Position numbers and translations under genes: made by a program. DNA of 64,000 nt from positions 4,102,536 through 4,166,535 of the forward strand of contig OZ025888.1 in NCBI GenBank assembly GCA_964019415.1. Reading direction: 5' to 3'. Below the pieces are notes generated by a model. It had not been told where the DNA came from, made no database searches, and saw nothing but the letters and a program-made list of their open reading frames with translations. Below, piece after piece: positions 23,323 to 34,419 of the stretch (positions are counted from its first letter, which is position 1; every line of letters starts with the position of its first letter). Source of the stretch: Ianthella basta (lineage: Eukaryota; Porifera; Demospongiae; Verongiida; Ianthellidae).

Positions 23323-24860
23323 TGTATCTCCTGTGTGGCTTTCATTTGATGCAAATTTTGTAGGTTCAATTTGAATAATGTCTTGTGTTTATAGTGGTGC
23401 TGCTTACTGCAGTGGGTTTTCTTGTAACTACTCCTTTGTTGTGTTCAACTCATAGAAACTATTTCTGTTCACTTTGTCTTTATGTAGTAGATATAACCAA
23501 CTTTGTACCCTTTGCTATGGCAGCTGGACAAACCACACATTTAGTTGGTGGGAAAGTCAATGGAACGTTGAGCCTTGATGATAGTGTCTCATTCTAGTGG
23601 ACAGGGGTCAACAGCAGCTCTGTTGGTTGTGTCTCCAAGGAAGTGGTCTATCACACAGCAAACAGTTTTCCACAATGGCAGAAAGTCGCTCTTTGTCTAA
23701 TTTTTAGCTACCTAGACTCTGGCAACAGTGAAGCTACACCGTCGAACAGGATCTGTGGATCTGAGACTAGATCACTTGGTAAAGCTGAAACATAGCTAGC
23801 TGCCCAAGGGAATAGTTAATGGCAGTTCAATGATACTGTAAAGGCTCGTAGCTGTGTTGATGATACACTGATACAAAATTCTTGAGCAAGACACAACTGT
23901 TAATGATAAATCAATGCAGGATGTCTCGACTCAGAGGTCTTTGTCAACTGCATACAGGACGCAGTTGACAAAGACCTCCAGGTCGAAATGTCCTGCATTT
24001 GATTTATCATTACCAGTTGTGTCTTGCTCAAGAATTTCGTATCAGTGTAATGGCAGTTTCTTGGCTCTGCTCCGTGAAGAACTGATTTGTAGCTATCCAG
24101 ACTGCTTCCTTGGAGACACAACCACCGCCAATGCTGATAAATCCTGTCCATGAGAACAAGACACTTTTGTTGAGGCTCCATATTCTACCGACTTTCCCAC
24201 CAACTGAATCTGCGGTTTGTCCTGTTACCATAGCATGAGGTACAATTTGTTATAACACATTTCCTCGGACTTCCAGCAAAATACATATACTTAGCTTCGG
24301 CTTCACCTTGGCCTCGTATTATATTCTGCCTACAGTCCTCAGTAAAATGGTTTGTGTACTTATGAGCTCCAGTGCCATGGCCCATTCAGTGTTATGTTTG
24401 CCAAGTGTTGCCAGATATATCTACCATTTTGTGGAGTGTCGCTGTACAATTTATCACAGCTCACACGGTGCTTTCATCCTAGCTTTCCCAGTGTCTGTGG
24501 TATTACTGCACCATCATCCAACCTAGATGTACTTGTGCTGTGTCACTAAAATTCAGTGTATCGTATAGGATCCATAATCTATAGATTGTACATACTGTAC
24601 GTCAAAATGCTACATTGTTATTGTATAATTATACTCTGCAGCTGAATTGCCTTACAATATTGTGTAGATCCCAATGTATTGTTAGTAGACAATGGGGGGG
24701 GGGGGGGCATTAACTTATTCCTAAACGTACATCTTGTAATGCTTTTTGTTTCCTTTTGCATTTCCTTCATTTTCATATTTCTTGTGGGTGAGTAAACAGG
24801 TGAGGCTACACAGTACTAGTAGCTTGTGTGGTACACTGTTGTGTCAGTCACTTGGCCAGA
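23323..24860. other. P6-P7 intergenic region
   Basis: After about 130 bp of family 3' flank, most of the region is an inverted-duplication element (about 23480-24265). Positions 24,375-24,640 match 12,050-12,300 upstream of P3 (GTTATGTTTGCCAAGTGTTG), so the P7 upstream region belongs to the P2/P3 lineage. A G14 run lies at 24694-24707 and a single leader unit with GTAAACA at 24792. No gene is seen. Confidence 0.65.
23480..24265. mobile_element. Inverted-duplication (fold-back) element with central hairpin
   Basis: The outer arms 23480-23690 and 24050-24265 are imperfect inverted copies (GTTGGTGGGAAAGTC near 23548 and its complement near 24190). The inner arms 23864-23951 and 23961-24048 are stronger, pairing CTTGAGCAAGACACAACTG with its complement. 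About 170 bp in the left half have no partner. The centre on the + strand has TTGACAAAGACC, TCCA, GGTCGAAATGTCC, a decayed version of the hammerhead-like core seen at 20.36 kb. No intact coding frame is present. Confidence 0.7.
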
Positions 24861-26465
24861 ATGCTTGAGGCTAAACTGGGGGTTTTCGTGCTTCTCCTTC
24901 AGCTGTCAACTCTAATGTTCTCAGTTGACAGTAGCAGTTGCGTGGACAACTACCTGGACTTTGAGGAGCAGACCTTTGGCAACAGCAGTGAGAACAGGCT
25001 AAAGCTGTATGAAGCTTTCTATCCTCCCAATCGTCACTTGCCATACTCAGTGGTAGTGACCTACCAGGCTGTGCTTCCCAATGGAACTGGAGTCAACATA
25101 TCCACCGACTCCTACTGCCTTGACAGACATGTGTGGCTGTGGCTGTCTTCTCCCATTCTGCTCCTGGTGGAACCAACAGAATTGAATCGTGTAGCCCTGT
25201 ATACCCTTAACCACTTCACCAATTGGGTTCCTCCACATCTTATCATTACAACACCCCTACCTTGTTCTGACAAGACTGAAAGATTTCTCACACTAATGAC
25301 CTCTTCAGTAAGTGGTAGAAGGAGTTTGCAGCTTGTACTCTTATACACATAGAACTCATTGTCTGCAGTGTACTACAGTTCACATTGTTCTTGCTACTCC
25401 TTGTCTATTCAGTTTCAGGCCTATGCTTTGGGAGAGATGTCAAAGGGAGTACACTTGGGATATTCCAGCCAAGGGTGTACCACAGACACAGCTATTGTTT
25501 CTTTAATGGATGAAAGTGCAGCTTTCCACATTTATCGATTGATTTGCGCGACTGGCTTTGTCTTTTTAGTTGTATTTCAATCGATGTCATATGCTGTACT
25601 GCTCCAAGTACTGCTCAAGTCTCTTTCTCAGAAAATGGAGGCTTGCAAGTACTCCTTTGATTATTACGGGATATTCTGGGGAATATCAGCCATCTTCTGC
25701 TGGTTCCTAATCGTGATCCTGTACAGAGCTACCATGCACATGTCACTTGTCGCCTTCAACCCTGGTATCCAACAAACAGAATACATCAGATACTTTTGGC
25801 CAGTTTTCATTGTTTTGCCCATGATATTGTGTGCACCTGTGGCCATTTATTTTGGTGTCAAGTTTAAGTTTGCCATTCCATCTGTCTACCTCCTTCCTGC
25901 TAAACTCCTCTGCTGCTGCAACAGGAAACGTGCAGGAATATTGGTTACTTCACTGACCCTTTGGGTTGACTTAGTTGCTGTCCATTACATTGTTGGCATT
26001 GGTGCTTTTGTTCTGTTTGCATTTCCTGTGGCACCATTTGTTGTTGCTGTGAATGTGATGCTGCTTGTGCTGACTTTCATGTGTCTCACTTACATCATGG
26101 CATTGGTCTTTACTGTGTGTGCATCACTTGGTACCCGAAAGTGTCTCAGGAACAATGCCGACTGCTGTGCTACAGTTCGTGCTGCAATGCTGATCCCTCT
26201 CCTGCTGGCTATCATCTGTTTTAGCATCATATTTGCTTTAAGTGGTCAGCTTGTCAATACGTCCACTCAGCAGAGCAGTTTTCATGTGTTTCTCAAGTCT
26301 CTCTTTGCTCCAGTCCTTCTGGCTGTTTTGGGCTTGGGTTTAAAGAGGTTCATTTCTGTCTGGATGCACTGGTCACCTGATGATGTAGAAGGTGATAATG
26401 AAATCAATCCCATACCTGGACATGTGCATAGTGGATACCAAGCCATAGAAAACATGGTGTTGTAG
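24861..26465 (+). CDS. P7: intact signal-peptide/ectodomain/7TM receptor-like protein
   Basis: Exons 24861-25307 and 25413-26465 give about 499 residues. The ectodomain carries private changes in an otherwise rigid block (PPNRHLPYS, NGTGVNIS, SYCLDRHVW) yet keeps all family cysteines. The stalk is FQAYALGEMSKGVHLGYS. Segments 1-7 are complete, with the CCCNRKRAG loop after segment 3 and the NTS sequon between segments 6 and 7. The tail is GYQAIENMVL and stops four residues short of its relatives, so the YQAI motif stays but the usual NLMH end is lost. The 105-base intron contains an in-frame TAG. Confidence 0.87.
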
Positions 26466-27993
26466 TGAACATTATGCACCTACCTTATGCATTACATACT
26501 GTAACAGTTCTTTAAACTGGGAGTTATAGGCCATTTGGTGTGTTACTGCTGCTGTATTCTAGTGTATCTCCTGCCGTGTGGCATTCACTTTTGTAATCCT
26601 TTATTAGATGTAATCTTTTCCAGTCCATTTGATCATCCATTTGTTAATGCATGCCTTCAGAGATGTGCATGCGATTGGCCGATGCTCGCATGAGTCCAGG
26701 TTGCCTGGGCTCCTGCCTTATTACTTGATTTTAATATTGATAGTTTCATCATTATGCTACAATGTCAAAAGCAGACTGGGCGTAGCAGGCAAGTGTGTGG
26801 GCAACAGAAAGCTGCAAGGATGTCGAAGACCCAGTAGCCTCCCCATGCGAGCACAGCACAACTTGGGGCAGTGTGCTTCAGACAGACAGATTACTAACCA
26901 AGCCAAATGCGAGTAGCCTCGGCAACTAGATTGGCAACAAGTGCAACTGAAGTGCAACAGCTCTCCTGTGGAGTGTCAGGGCTGCCCAGACTTTTCTTTG
27001 TGCGTCTGTTCAATGCTGCCAGAATGCTGTATGGAGTATCAGTGGGGTGCAGCCAAAGTTCCAGCACATTGCCTGGAGAGAGCTAGATTTGAACCAGAGG
27101 GCTGGCCAGAGTTGAACCCCGGCTTGGGGTGTTTGCTTTCAAGTTGGTGCCCTCAAAGCCCATTGGCCTGAGATTAGCTCTAAATGATTTAGTCCACGTT
27201 GCCGTAATGTTCAAATTTAGTGCTCTCAGATGACCAATAAAGTTTGCAGCTGCGTGATGCACTCATCTTCGGCTCATGCATTACGTATGTAATTCTGACC
27301 TTCACTGGGTCATCCCCTCTAGTGCTAAGATGCTCTACCAACCATGGTTTGATTATTACTTATATTTGCTTGCAGTCTTTGCCCATTCCAGTGCTAGTTT
27401 TCTTTTGGCTGTGCATAGCACACATGATCAGAATAAGTATGTTTTGCTCTTCTGATCTTCCATTTATTAGTGTTGATAATGTGTGACTTGTATATGTGTT
27501 GGTGTTTGCATATGCACAACTAATGCAGACACCATCAACAGTGGCATTTTTGGGTATGAGCCCCAATGCAGATTCAGTGCAGCCTAAGGGCTGCCCTCTC
27601 TTTGTAATTCTTTATGCCCATTTTGCATTTGTTTTCCTCATGGAAAGTGTCACGCATAAGTATTGTTAACCACTCCAGCACACGTAAACAAGCTCCCAGT
27701 TCATTAGGGTCATTAGTTTGCAGTTTCGATAGTCTTACACCATCAAAGTGGTGTAGTAACCAGTGTGACTGCAACAGCTATCAAGAAATCTACTATTAAA
27801 TGTATTGCAAATGGACAATATGGGGGCACTAGCATATGCCTAAAGTTAGTTTAGTTTATCTCTTGCATGTAATGCTGCCCTTCTTCTTCTGCATTTCCTT
27901 CATTTTCATATTTCCAGTGGGTGAGTACACAGGTGAGGCAGCACAGTACTAGTAGTTTGTGTGGTACACTATTGTGTCAGTCACTTGGCCAGA
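26466..27993. other. P7-P8 intergenic region
   Basis: Family 3' flank runs to about 26,620. Positions 26,620-27,180 differ in composition (higher GC, repeated short motifs such as GGTTCAAATC on the - strand that loosely recall a tRNA-type B box), so a decayed SINE is possible but unproven. The rest has no recognisable content until the P8 leader (27,890-27,993), a single unit in which the heptamer reads GTACACA. Confidence 0.55.
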
Positions 27994-29591
27994 ATGCTTG
28001 AGACTAAACTGGGGGTTTTCGTGCTTCTCCTTCAGCTGTTAACTCTGATACTCTCAGTTAGCAGTAGCAGTTGTGTGGACAACTACCTGGACTTTGAGGA
28101 GCAGACCTTTGGCAACAACAGTGAGAACAGGCTTAAGCTCTACAAAGCTTTCTATCCTCCCAATGATCATTTGCCATACTCAGTAGAAGTGACCTACCAG
28201 GCTGTGTTTCCCAATGGAACTACAGACAACATATCCACTAATCCCAGCTGCCCTGATGAACAACGATGGTTGTGGCTCTCTTCTCCCATGCTACTCATGG
28301 TGGAACCAACAGAATTGAATCAACTAGCAGTATTTACCCTCAACCACTTCAGTGATTGGAATCCTCCACGTCTTGTCATTACCACTCCACTACCTTGTCG
28401 TAGCAAAGCTGAAGGATTCCTCACACTAATGACCTCTTCAGTAAGTGGTAGAAAGAACTTGCAGCCTTTTGTTTTCAAACCACAGGAAAGTGTTGATGAT
28501 GTTCACAGTGCTTTTTTACTTACACCCAGCTTCAGGCATATGCTTTGAGAGAGATGTCAAAGGGAGAACACCTGGGATATTCACAACATGGGTGCATCAC
28601 TAGAGGCATTCTTTCTCTAGTTGGTCGAAGCTCAGATCTTCAGTTATGCAACATTATCAGCGTTATTGGTTGTGCCTTCTTGGTTATTTTTGAGTCTATA
28701 GCATATGCTGTACTGCTCCAAGTACTCCTCAAGGCTCTTTCACAGAAAATGGAGGCTTGCAAGTATTCCTTTGATTATTATGGAATGTTCTGGGGATTAT
28801 CAGCCACTCTTTTCGCAGTCCTAACTGCACTCCTCTACAAAGGTGTCACACACCTATCTCTTAGCGTGTTTAATCCTCATATCCAACAGGTAGAATATGC
28901 CACATACATCTGGCCAGTTGTCCTTGCTTCCCCCATTATATTCTGTGTACCTATGGCCATTTACTTTGGGATCAAGTTTAGGTTTGCCACTCCATCTGTC
29001 TACCTCCTTCCTGCTAAACTCCTGTGCTGCTGCAGTGAGAAACGTGCTGGAATATTGGTTACTTCACTGACCCTTTGGGTTGACTTGGTTGCTGCCCATT
29101 GCGTTGTTGCTATAGGTACTTTTGTTCTGTTTGCATTTCCTGTGGCACCATTTGTTGTTGCTATAAATGTGATGCTGCTTGTGCTGACTTTCATGTGTCT
29201 CACTTACATCATGGCATTGGTCTTTACCATTTGTGCATCTGTCTGCACCCGAAAGTGTCTCAGGAGCAATGTGGACTGCTGTGCTACAGTTCGTGCTGCA
29301 ATGCTGATCCCTCTCCTGCTGGCTATCATCTGTTTCAGCGTTACTTTTGCTTTAAGTAATCAGCGTGTCAATAGATCCACTCAGCAGAACAGCTTTCACG
29401 TGCTTGTTAAGTCACTGTTTGCTCCTGTCCTTCTGGCTGCCGTAAGTTTTGGTTTGAAGAGGTTCATTTCTTCCTGTATGCACTGGTCACCTGACGATGT
29501 TGAGGGAGGGGATTCAATGGATACACTGCATGAACATGTATATGAGGCACACCAAGCAATTGATAATGTGGTAGTGGACCTTATGCATTAA
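27994..29591 (+). CDS. P8: intact signal-peptide/ectodomain/7TM receptor-like protein
   Basis: Exons 27994-28440 and 28530-29591 (89-base intron) encode about 502 residues. It is the most diverged ectodomain of the central group: NGTTDNIS replaces NGTRVNIS, with SDWNPPRLVI and CRSKAEGF. The stalk reads LQAYALREMSKGEHLGYS. The tail lacks the tyrosine of the sorting motif (EAHQAIDNVVVDLMH). All seven segments, the CCC loop and the C-terminal charge pattern are kept. No defect is seen. If YQAI matters for trafficking, this member should behave differently. Confidence 0.87.
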
Positions 29592-29844
29592 CTTTATGTA
29601 TTGCACACTCTTTATTGGACTGGGTGCTATACGTACGTATGCCTTTAGTTGTATTTACTGCATCTGTATACTAGTGTACATATGTGGCAATCATTGTAAT
29701 TATTTCATTTGCTTTGCTTCTTTGTATGGCTTTATGTACATGTTTGACGTAAATATGAACAATTACTATGGCATACGTATCTCTTTTGTAAACATTAACT
29801 GCTGAAATAATAGTACTGGTTTGATCACAAAAGCCTCAGAATCA

Positions 29845-29990
29845 ATGCTGGCTGATGTGCTGAAGTTCATTATGCGATGCTGATCCCTATCCTACTGGCT
29901 ATCGTCTGTTTTAGCCTTAAGAATTTTGATTGTTTCATATTGCCAGTTTTTGATACCTCCACTGAACAGCACACTAGCCTCTCATAGCTG
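29845..29990 (+). pseudogene. Relic of 7TM-family segment 6
   Basis: CATTATGCGATGCTGATCCC and the following CTACTGGCTATCGTCTGTTTTAG align with the RAAMLIPLLLAIICF codons, followed by a degraded loop and start of segment 7. It lies 250 bp beyond the end of P8 and is part of an otherwise lost copy. Confidence 0.75.
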
Positions 29991-30417
29991 TCTTAGTTGT
30001 TGTAAGTTTGTTGCTAACGTTCACTCTGATGTATGGGCAGGACCAATCTGCATCCAATTTAATGCACAAAATGTGCATTTCTGCGCACATTAAATGACCA
30101 CATTGTTTAGACAAATCTTTAGTTGTCATATATACTCTGTGTGTGTGTGGAGCTCCAATCCGTCTTCAGGTAGTTGTGCCCTTACAATATATATTGTGCA
30201 ATTTTCTCATATTGACAAACACACATTAGTGTATTGGAGTATAGTGCGCATGAATGTAAGAAGTGCAATATTGTGCTGTATGTATGTACGTACGTACGTA
30301 CGTATGTATGTTGTCCTGTGTGTGCACACTTGGTATGTACCTTGTATGCAGTTGATACAGTGGGGAAATGAAACTGCAGTGAATTGTTGATGGACGTGCT
30401 GAATGCCACACTTAATG

Positions 30418-30635
30418 CAGTGAAACCTGTCTAAGACAGCCACCTGTGGGCCAGTTAACTGACCCACACGTGGCTGTGGTGGTGGCTGTCTATGTAACTT
30501 TATTTAGTGGTGGCTTCCGTATAGAGGTAGCGTATAGAAGGTTTTAGTACTAATTGGGGCCAGGGAGGCTGGCTGGTTTGGAGAGGTGACTGCCTAATAC
30601 AGCGGCGATCTTAGACAGGTTGAACTGCTCCACTG
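30418..30635. mobile_element. Pogo/mariner-like MITE, copy 1
   Basis: The left end CAGTGAAACCTGTCTAAGAC pairs with the right end, whose complement includes CAACCTGTCTAAGATCG. TA follows the right end; the left flank TA is degraded. A related copy with clean TA flanks is at 48466-48621. The CAGTG...AACCT termini and TA target are typical of the Tc1/mariner-pogo group. No transposase is present. Confidence 0.7.
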
Positions 30636-31001
30636 TATTCACTCATTCCACGAACAGTAGAGACTCATATGAGTCCTGCAGTGCTTATTATACGTACGTA
30701 TCTGTGTTTTCTCACCAGCTAAGACATATCACAGACTGACTTGTACATGGTGTTTATCCATTGTTTTGTCCATGTGTGTTTGGAGGTACAGCCATGAGGT
30801 CACGCTGTCAGCAATTGCTTTGTTTTTAAAATATTTCAAATGGAGAATATGGGGAGTACCGGCTTTAATTGTGCTTAAAGTTAAGTCAATATTTATGATT
30901 TTTGTTTCCTGTACCCTTCCTTGTTTCATTTTCCAGTGGATGAGTATGGAACAGTACTAGTAGTCTGTGTTGTACATTGTTGCGTCAGTCACTTGGCTAG
31001 A

Positions 31002-32608
31002 ATGCTCAAGATTAATAAACTGGGATTTTCTGTGCTTCTCCTTCAACTGTCAACTCTGACATTCTCAGTTGACAGTAGCAGCTGCGTGGACAACTACCTG
31101 GACTTTGAGGAGCAGACCTTTGTCAACAACAGTGAGAACAGGCTAAAGCTGTACGAAGCTTTCTATCCTCCAAATGATCACTTGCCATACTCAGTGGTAG
31201 TGACATACCAGGCTTTGCTTCCCAATGGAACTAGAGTCAACATATCCACCAATCCCATCTGCCCAGACAGACAAGTGTGGCTGTGGCTGTCTTCTCCTGT
31301 ATTACTCTTGATGGATCCGACAGAATTGAATCGTATAGCCCTTTACACCCTTAACCACTTCATTGACTGGGTTCCCCCACACCTTATCATTACAACACCC
31401 CTACCTTGTTCTACCAAGACTGAAGGCTTCCTCACACTAATGGCCTCTTCTGTAAGTACTGCAAGGTGTTAGCTACATAATATCTTATGGAAATATGGGG
31501 AATGTGTACAACGTTAAGTGCTCTGTTTTATTTCCTGTTGACCCAGCTTCAAGCAAATTCTTTGGGAGAGATGTCAAGTGGAGAGCACCTGGGATATTCA
31601 CAACATGGTTGTACCACTGACATAGGCATTGTTTCTCTACAGAGTCAAAGTTTAGCTGTTCTGCTATTTAACATTATCAGTGTCAGTGGATTTGCGTTTT
31701 TGGTTGTTTTTGAGTCCATGGCATATGCTGTACTGCTCCAAGTACTCCTGAAGGCTCTTTCACAGAAAGTGGAGGCTTGCAACTGCTCCTTTGATCATTA
31801 TGGGATGTTCTGGGGAGTGTCAGCCATCCTCTTCACCGTCCTAATGTTTCTCCTGTACAAAGGTGTCTCACACGTTTCTCTTGTCACTTTCGATCCTGAT
31901 ATCCAACAGGCAGAGTATGCCAGATATTTGTGGCCAGTTGTCTTCGCTGTCCCCATGATAATGTGTGCACCTGTGGCCATTTACTTTGGTGTCAAGTATA
32001 ACTTTACCACTCCATCTGTCTACCTCCTTCCTGCTAAACTCCTCTGCTGCTGCAACAGGAAACGTGCTGGAATATTGGTTACTTCACTGACCCTTTGGGT
32101 TGACTTGGTTGCTGCCCATTACATTGTTGGCATTTGTACTTTTGTTCTGTTAGCATTTTCAGTGGCACCATTTGCTGTTGCTGTGAATGTGATGCTGCTT
32201 GTGCTGACTCTCATGTGTCTCACTTACATCATGGCATTGGTCTTTACAGTTTGCGCATCACTTGGTACTCGAAAGTGTCTCAGGAGCAATGCTGACTGCT
32301 GTGCTACAGTCCATGCTGCAATGCTGATCCCTCTCCTGCTGGCTATCATCTGTTTCAGCTGCACACTTGTTTTAAGTAATCAATTTGTCAATTCTGCCAC
32401 TCAACAGAGCAACTTTCATGTCTTCTTTAAGTCACTGTTTGCTCCTGTCCTTCTGGCTGCCTTGGGTTTGGGTTTGAAGAGGTTCATTTCTATCTGGATG
32501 CATTCATCACCTAATGATGTTGGTGATAACGCAGTCAATCCACTACATGGGCAAGTATACAGTGGATACCAAGCCATAGACACTGTAGCAGTGGAGTGTG
32601 TGCACTAG
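31002..32608 (+). CDS. P9: intact signal-peptide/ectodomain/7TM receptor-like protein
   Basis: Exons 31002-31451 and 31547-32608 (95-base intron) encode about 503 residues. The signal peptide has one extra residue (MLKINKLGF). The stalk is LQANSLGEMSSGEHLGYS, with private LQSQSLAVLL before segment 1. Segments 1-7 are complete. The loop between segments 2 and 3 reads KGVSHVSLVTFDPDIQQAEY. The tail ends SGYQAIDTVAVECVH, an ending shared with P10, so P9 and P10 form a subgroup. The cytoplasmic loop NCSFDHYG differs from the usual YSFDYYG. No defect is seen. Confidence 0.88.
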
Positions 32609-33428
32609 CGTTGTGCAGTGCACACTGCATAGCCCATTAACTGTGTGTCATAGTATGTTTCCGTTTGTTGACTAGACTGTTTTCTAATGTATTGTGTGTG
32701 TTTCTGGGCTGTTTTGTAATGGATTGCCTATTTCAGAGTGTTTACTGTACTCTTCTAATGTATTTCCTCTTAAATGCTGAACTGTTTTCTAATGTGTTTC
32801 CTATTGTGTGGTGTTCATTTCCTAATATGTAAATTTTGACTCCTTTCTCAAAACTGTCATTGTCTTCATATGTAAGGCTGGTGTGAAGTGTGTACTGTAT
32901 TTGCTAACTTGCAGTAGGTGGTCTGCTGTCTAGTGTGTCTCCTCCTGTGTCCTGTTCATTTTGTAATGCTTACATGATTCAGGCTGGCACATCTGGTGTG
33001 TGAGAATTAACTGGTGGAATAACACTGCTACACATGTGTTGGAATTCTTGCTCATGTACACTCCTCATTTTATGTACAAGAGGCTCTTGTAGTGAATATC
33101 CTTATGGTTGCTAACTTAAAGGAAAGCTGAGGGGGTGGTGACTTTGAGAATGTACCTACAACAACACAGCACAGCCATTACCAAGTGTTGCCTAGGTTAC
33201 TAACTTTCAATTAGTTGACCTACAATGTACAACATTTTCAGAGTCGTATGAGGTGAAGCAGCTGTTGATCATCCCACTCACTTATGTAGCCCCTTTGTCC
33301 TAAGAGCAGCCAACTGTGTAATGGGGGTTGTGTTCTATTCATCACTCCAGTCACTGTAAGGCGTATTGTTCATGCTAGGTGGTTGATTAGTTGGTCATTC
33401 CCACAATAATGAGTGGGAAGAGTATACC

Positions 33429-33579
33429 AGAAAGGGTTGGCTCTCTAATACCAGCTTCACAACAGGGTTGAAAACCTTGCTGACGTTTCGACCAGATGCT
33501 CTGGTCTTCTTCAGGGCGAATCGTCGGCAAGGTTTTCAACCCTGTTGTGAAGCTGGTATTGGAGAACCAACCCTTTCTG
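33429..33579. mobile_element. Hairpin element with hammerhead-like core
   Basis: Inverted arms of about 52 bp (33429-33480 and 33527-33579, containing CTTCACAACAGGGTTGAAAA and its complement) flank 46 bp. On the - strand the core reads CTGAAGAAGACC, AGAGCATCT, GGTCGAAACGTC: the CUGANGA and GAAA boxes separated by a self-complementary stem, with one extra A. The left arm alone recurs at 51434-51499. Such hairpins are known from the termini of Penelope-like retroelements; assignment here is inference. Confidence 0.65.
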
Positions 33580-33680
33580 ATGCCTGAGCCAGCTGAGAAG
33601 CCCTCACTTCAAGAGAATACCATGCAGGCATCCAGTCTTGCCTAAAAGCATAGTAACAAGCTGCCTCAAGAACTTTAACA

Positions 33681-33925
33681 ATGATCTGTTCAAAGACTGT
33701 TGGTGAGTTTTTGTGAGATTGGGGTGGTCAAGAATGCAGTCCAGCATTGGTGTGTTAGACTGCGTTCTCTGCACACAACATCACTCCCACCAATCTGCCA
33801 CATGTGCAGCACATGAGGTTGTATGTTCCAATGAGTGCATTTTGATGTTGACCATCAGTTTCTTATTGCTGTTCATCCAATGTGTTGTGAGCCCTGTAGT
33901 GTCTCCCTATGTAGGGTATCTGTGA
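33681..33925 (+). repeat. Upstream block shared by P10 and P11, copy 1
   Basis: The block from ATCTGTTCAAAGACTGTTGG to GTATCTGTGA matches 39189-39475 at high identity with small indels. It shows that the P10 and P11 units arose by duplication that included at least 700 bp upstream of the start codon. Confidence 0.8.
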
Positions 33926-33934
33926 CCTGCATGT

Positions 33935-33935
<1 letters not shown>

Positions 33936-34021
<86 letters not shown>

Positions 34022-34070
34022 GTGTGCATGTGTGTGCGTGCGTGTGTGTGTGTGCGCACGCGCGTGTGTG
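33936..34070. repeat. GT microsatellite
   Basis: Pure GT runs to about 34,015, then GT interrupted by C (GTGC units). The same position in the otherwise matching P11 upstream block has no such expansion, so it grew after the duplication. Confidence 0.95.
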
Positions 34071-34419
34071 TCTGCAGTATTGCACACCACTGCTATTATT
34101 ACACTATCACATGTAGAATTGTGATTGCACAATAATTTTAATGTACAAGCAGAGAATTAGGGGCTGGAAGCGAGACTGGATGTCTGTGTGTCTTTACGTA
34201 TGTGTACTGTATGTGCATGAAAGACTAGCCATGGTATCAACGAATCAGATCCTGAGACACGCAGTAACTTAGATCTGTTTGCCTCACTAAGGATTGATCT
34301 TAATTTTCAATATATAACTCAATGCAATTATCATCTTCACTATTCCAGCTGGTCAGTAAACAAGTGCATTAAGATAAATAGCCAGTAGATGATACCGTGT
34401 TATCATCTACTTGGTTAGA

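Larger units (their letters stand above)
29592..31001. other. P8-P9 intergenic region
   Basis: It holds a family relic (29845-29990), a short TACG repeat near 30,285-30,305, a pogo-like MITE (30418-30635), the recurring module with ATGAGTCCTGCAGTGCTTAT at about 30,668, and the P9 leader. No gene is seen. Confidence 0.65.
32609..34419. other. P9-P10 intergenic region
   Basis: Low-complexity 3' flank with several repeats of TTTCTAATGTGT-type sequence runs to about 32,900. A hairpin element is at 33429-33579, a block shared with the P11 upstream region at 33681-33925, and a GT microsatellite at 33936-34070. The P10 leader follows with GTAAACA at 34356. No gene is seen. Confidence 0.65.

Noticed and set aside
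26629-27180. tRNA gene or SINE between P7 and P8
   Set aside because: Only a loose B-box-like GGTTCAAATC is seen, with no A box at the right distance and no cloverleaf.
33835-34135. Long open frames of alternating Cys-Val or His-Thr at 33.9, 52.3, 60.0 and 60.8 kb
   Set aside because: They are translations of GT/CA microsatellites and have no splice or start context.
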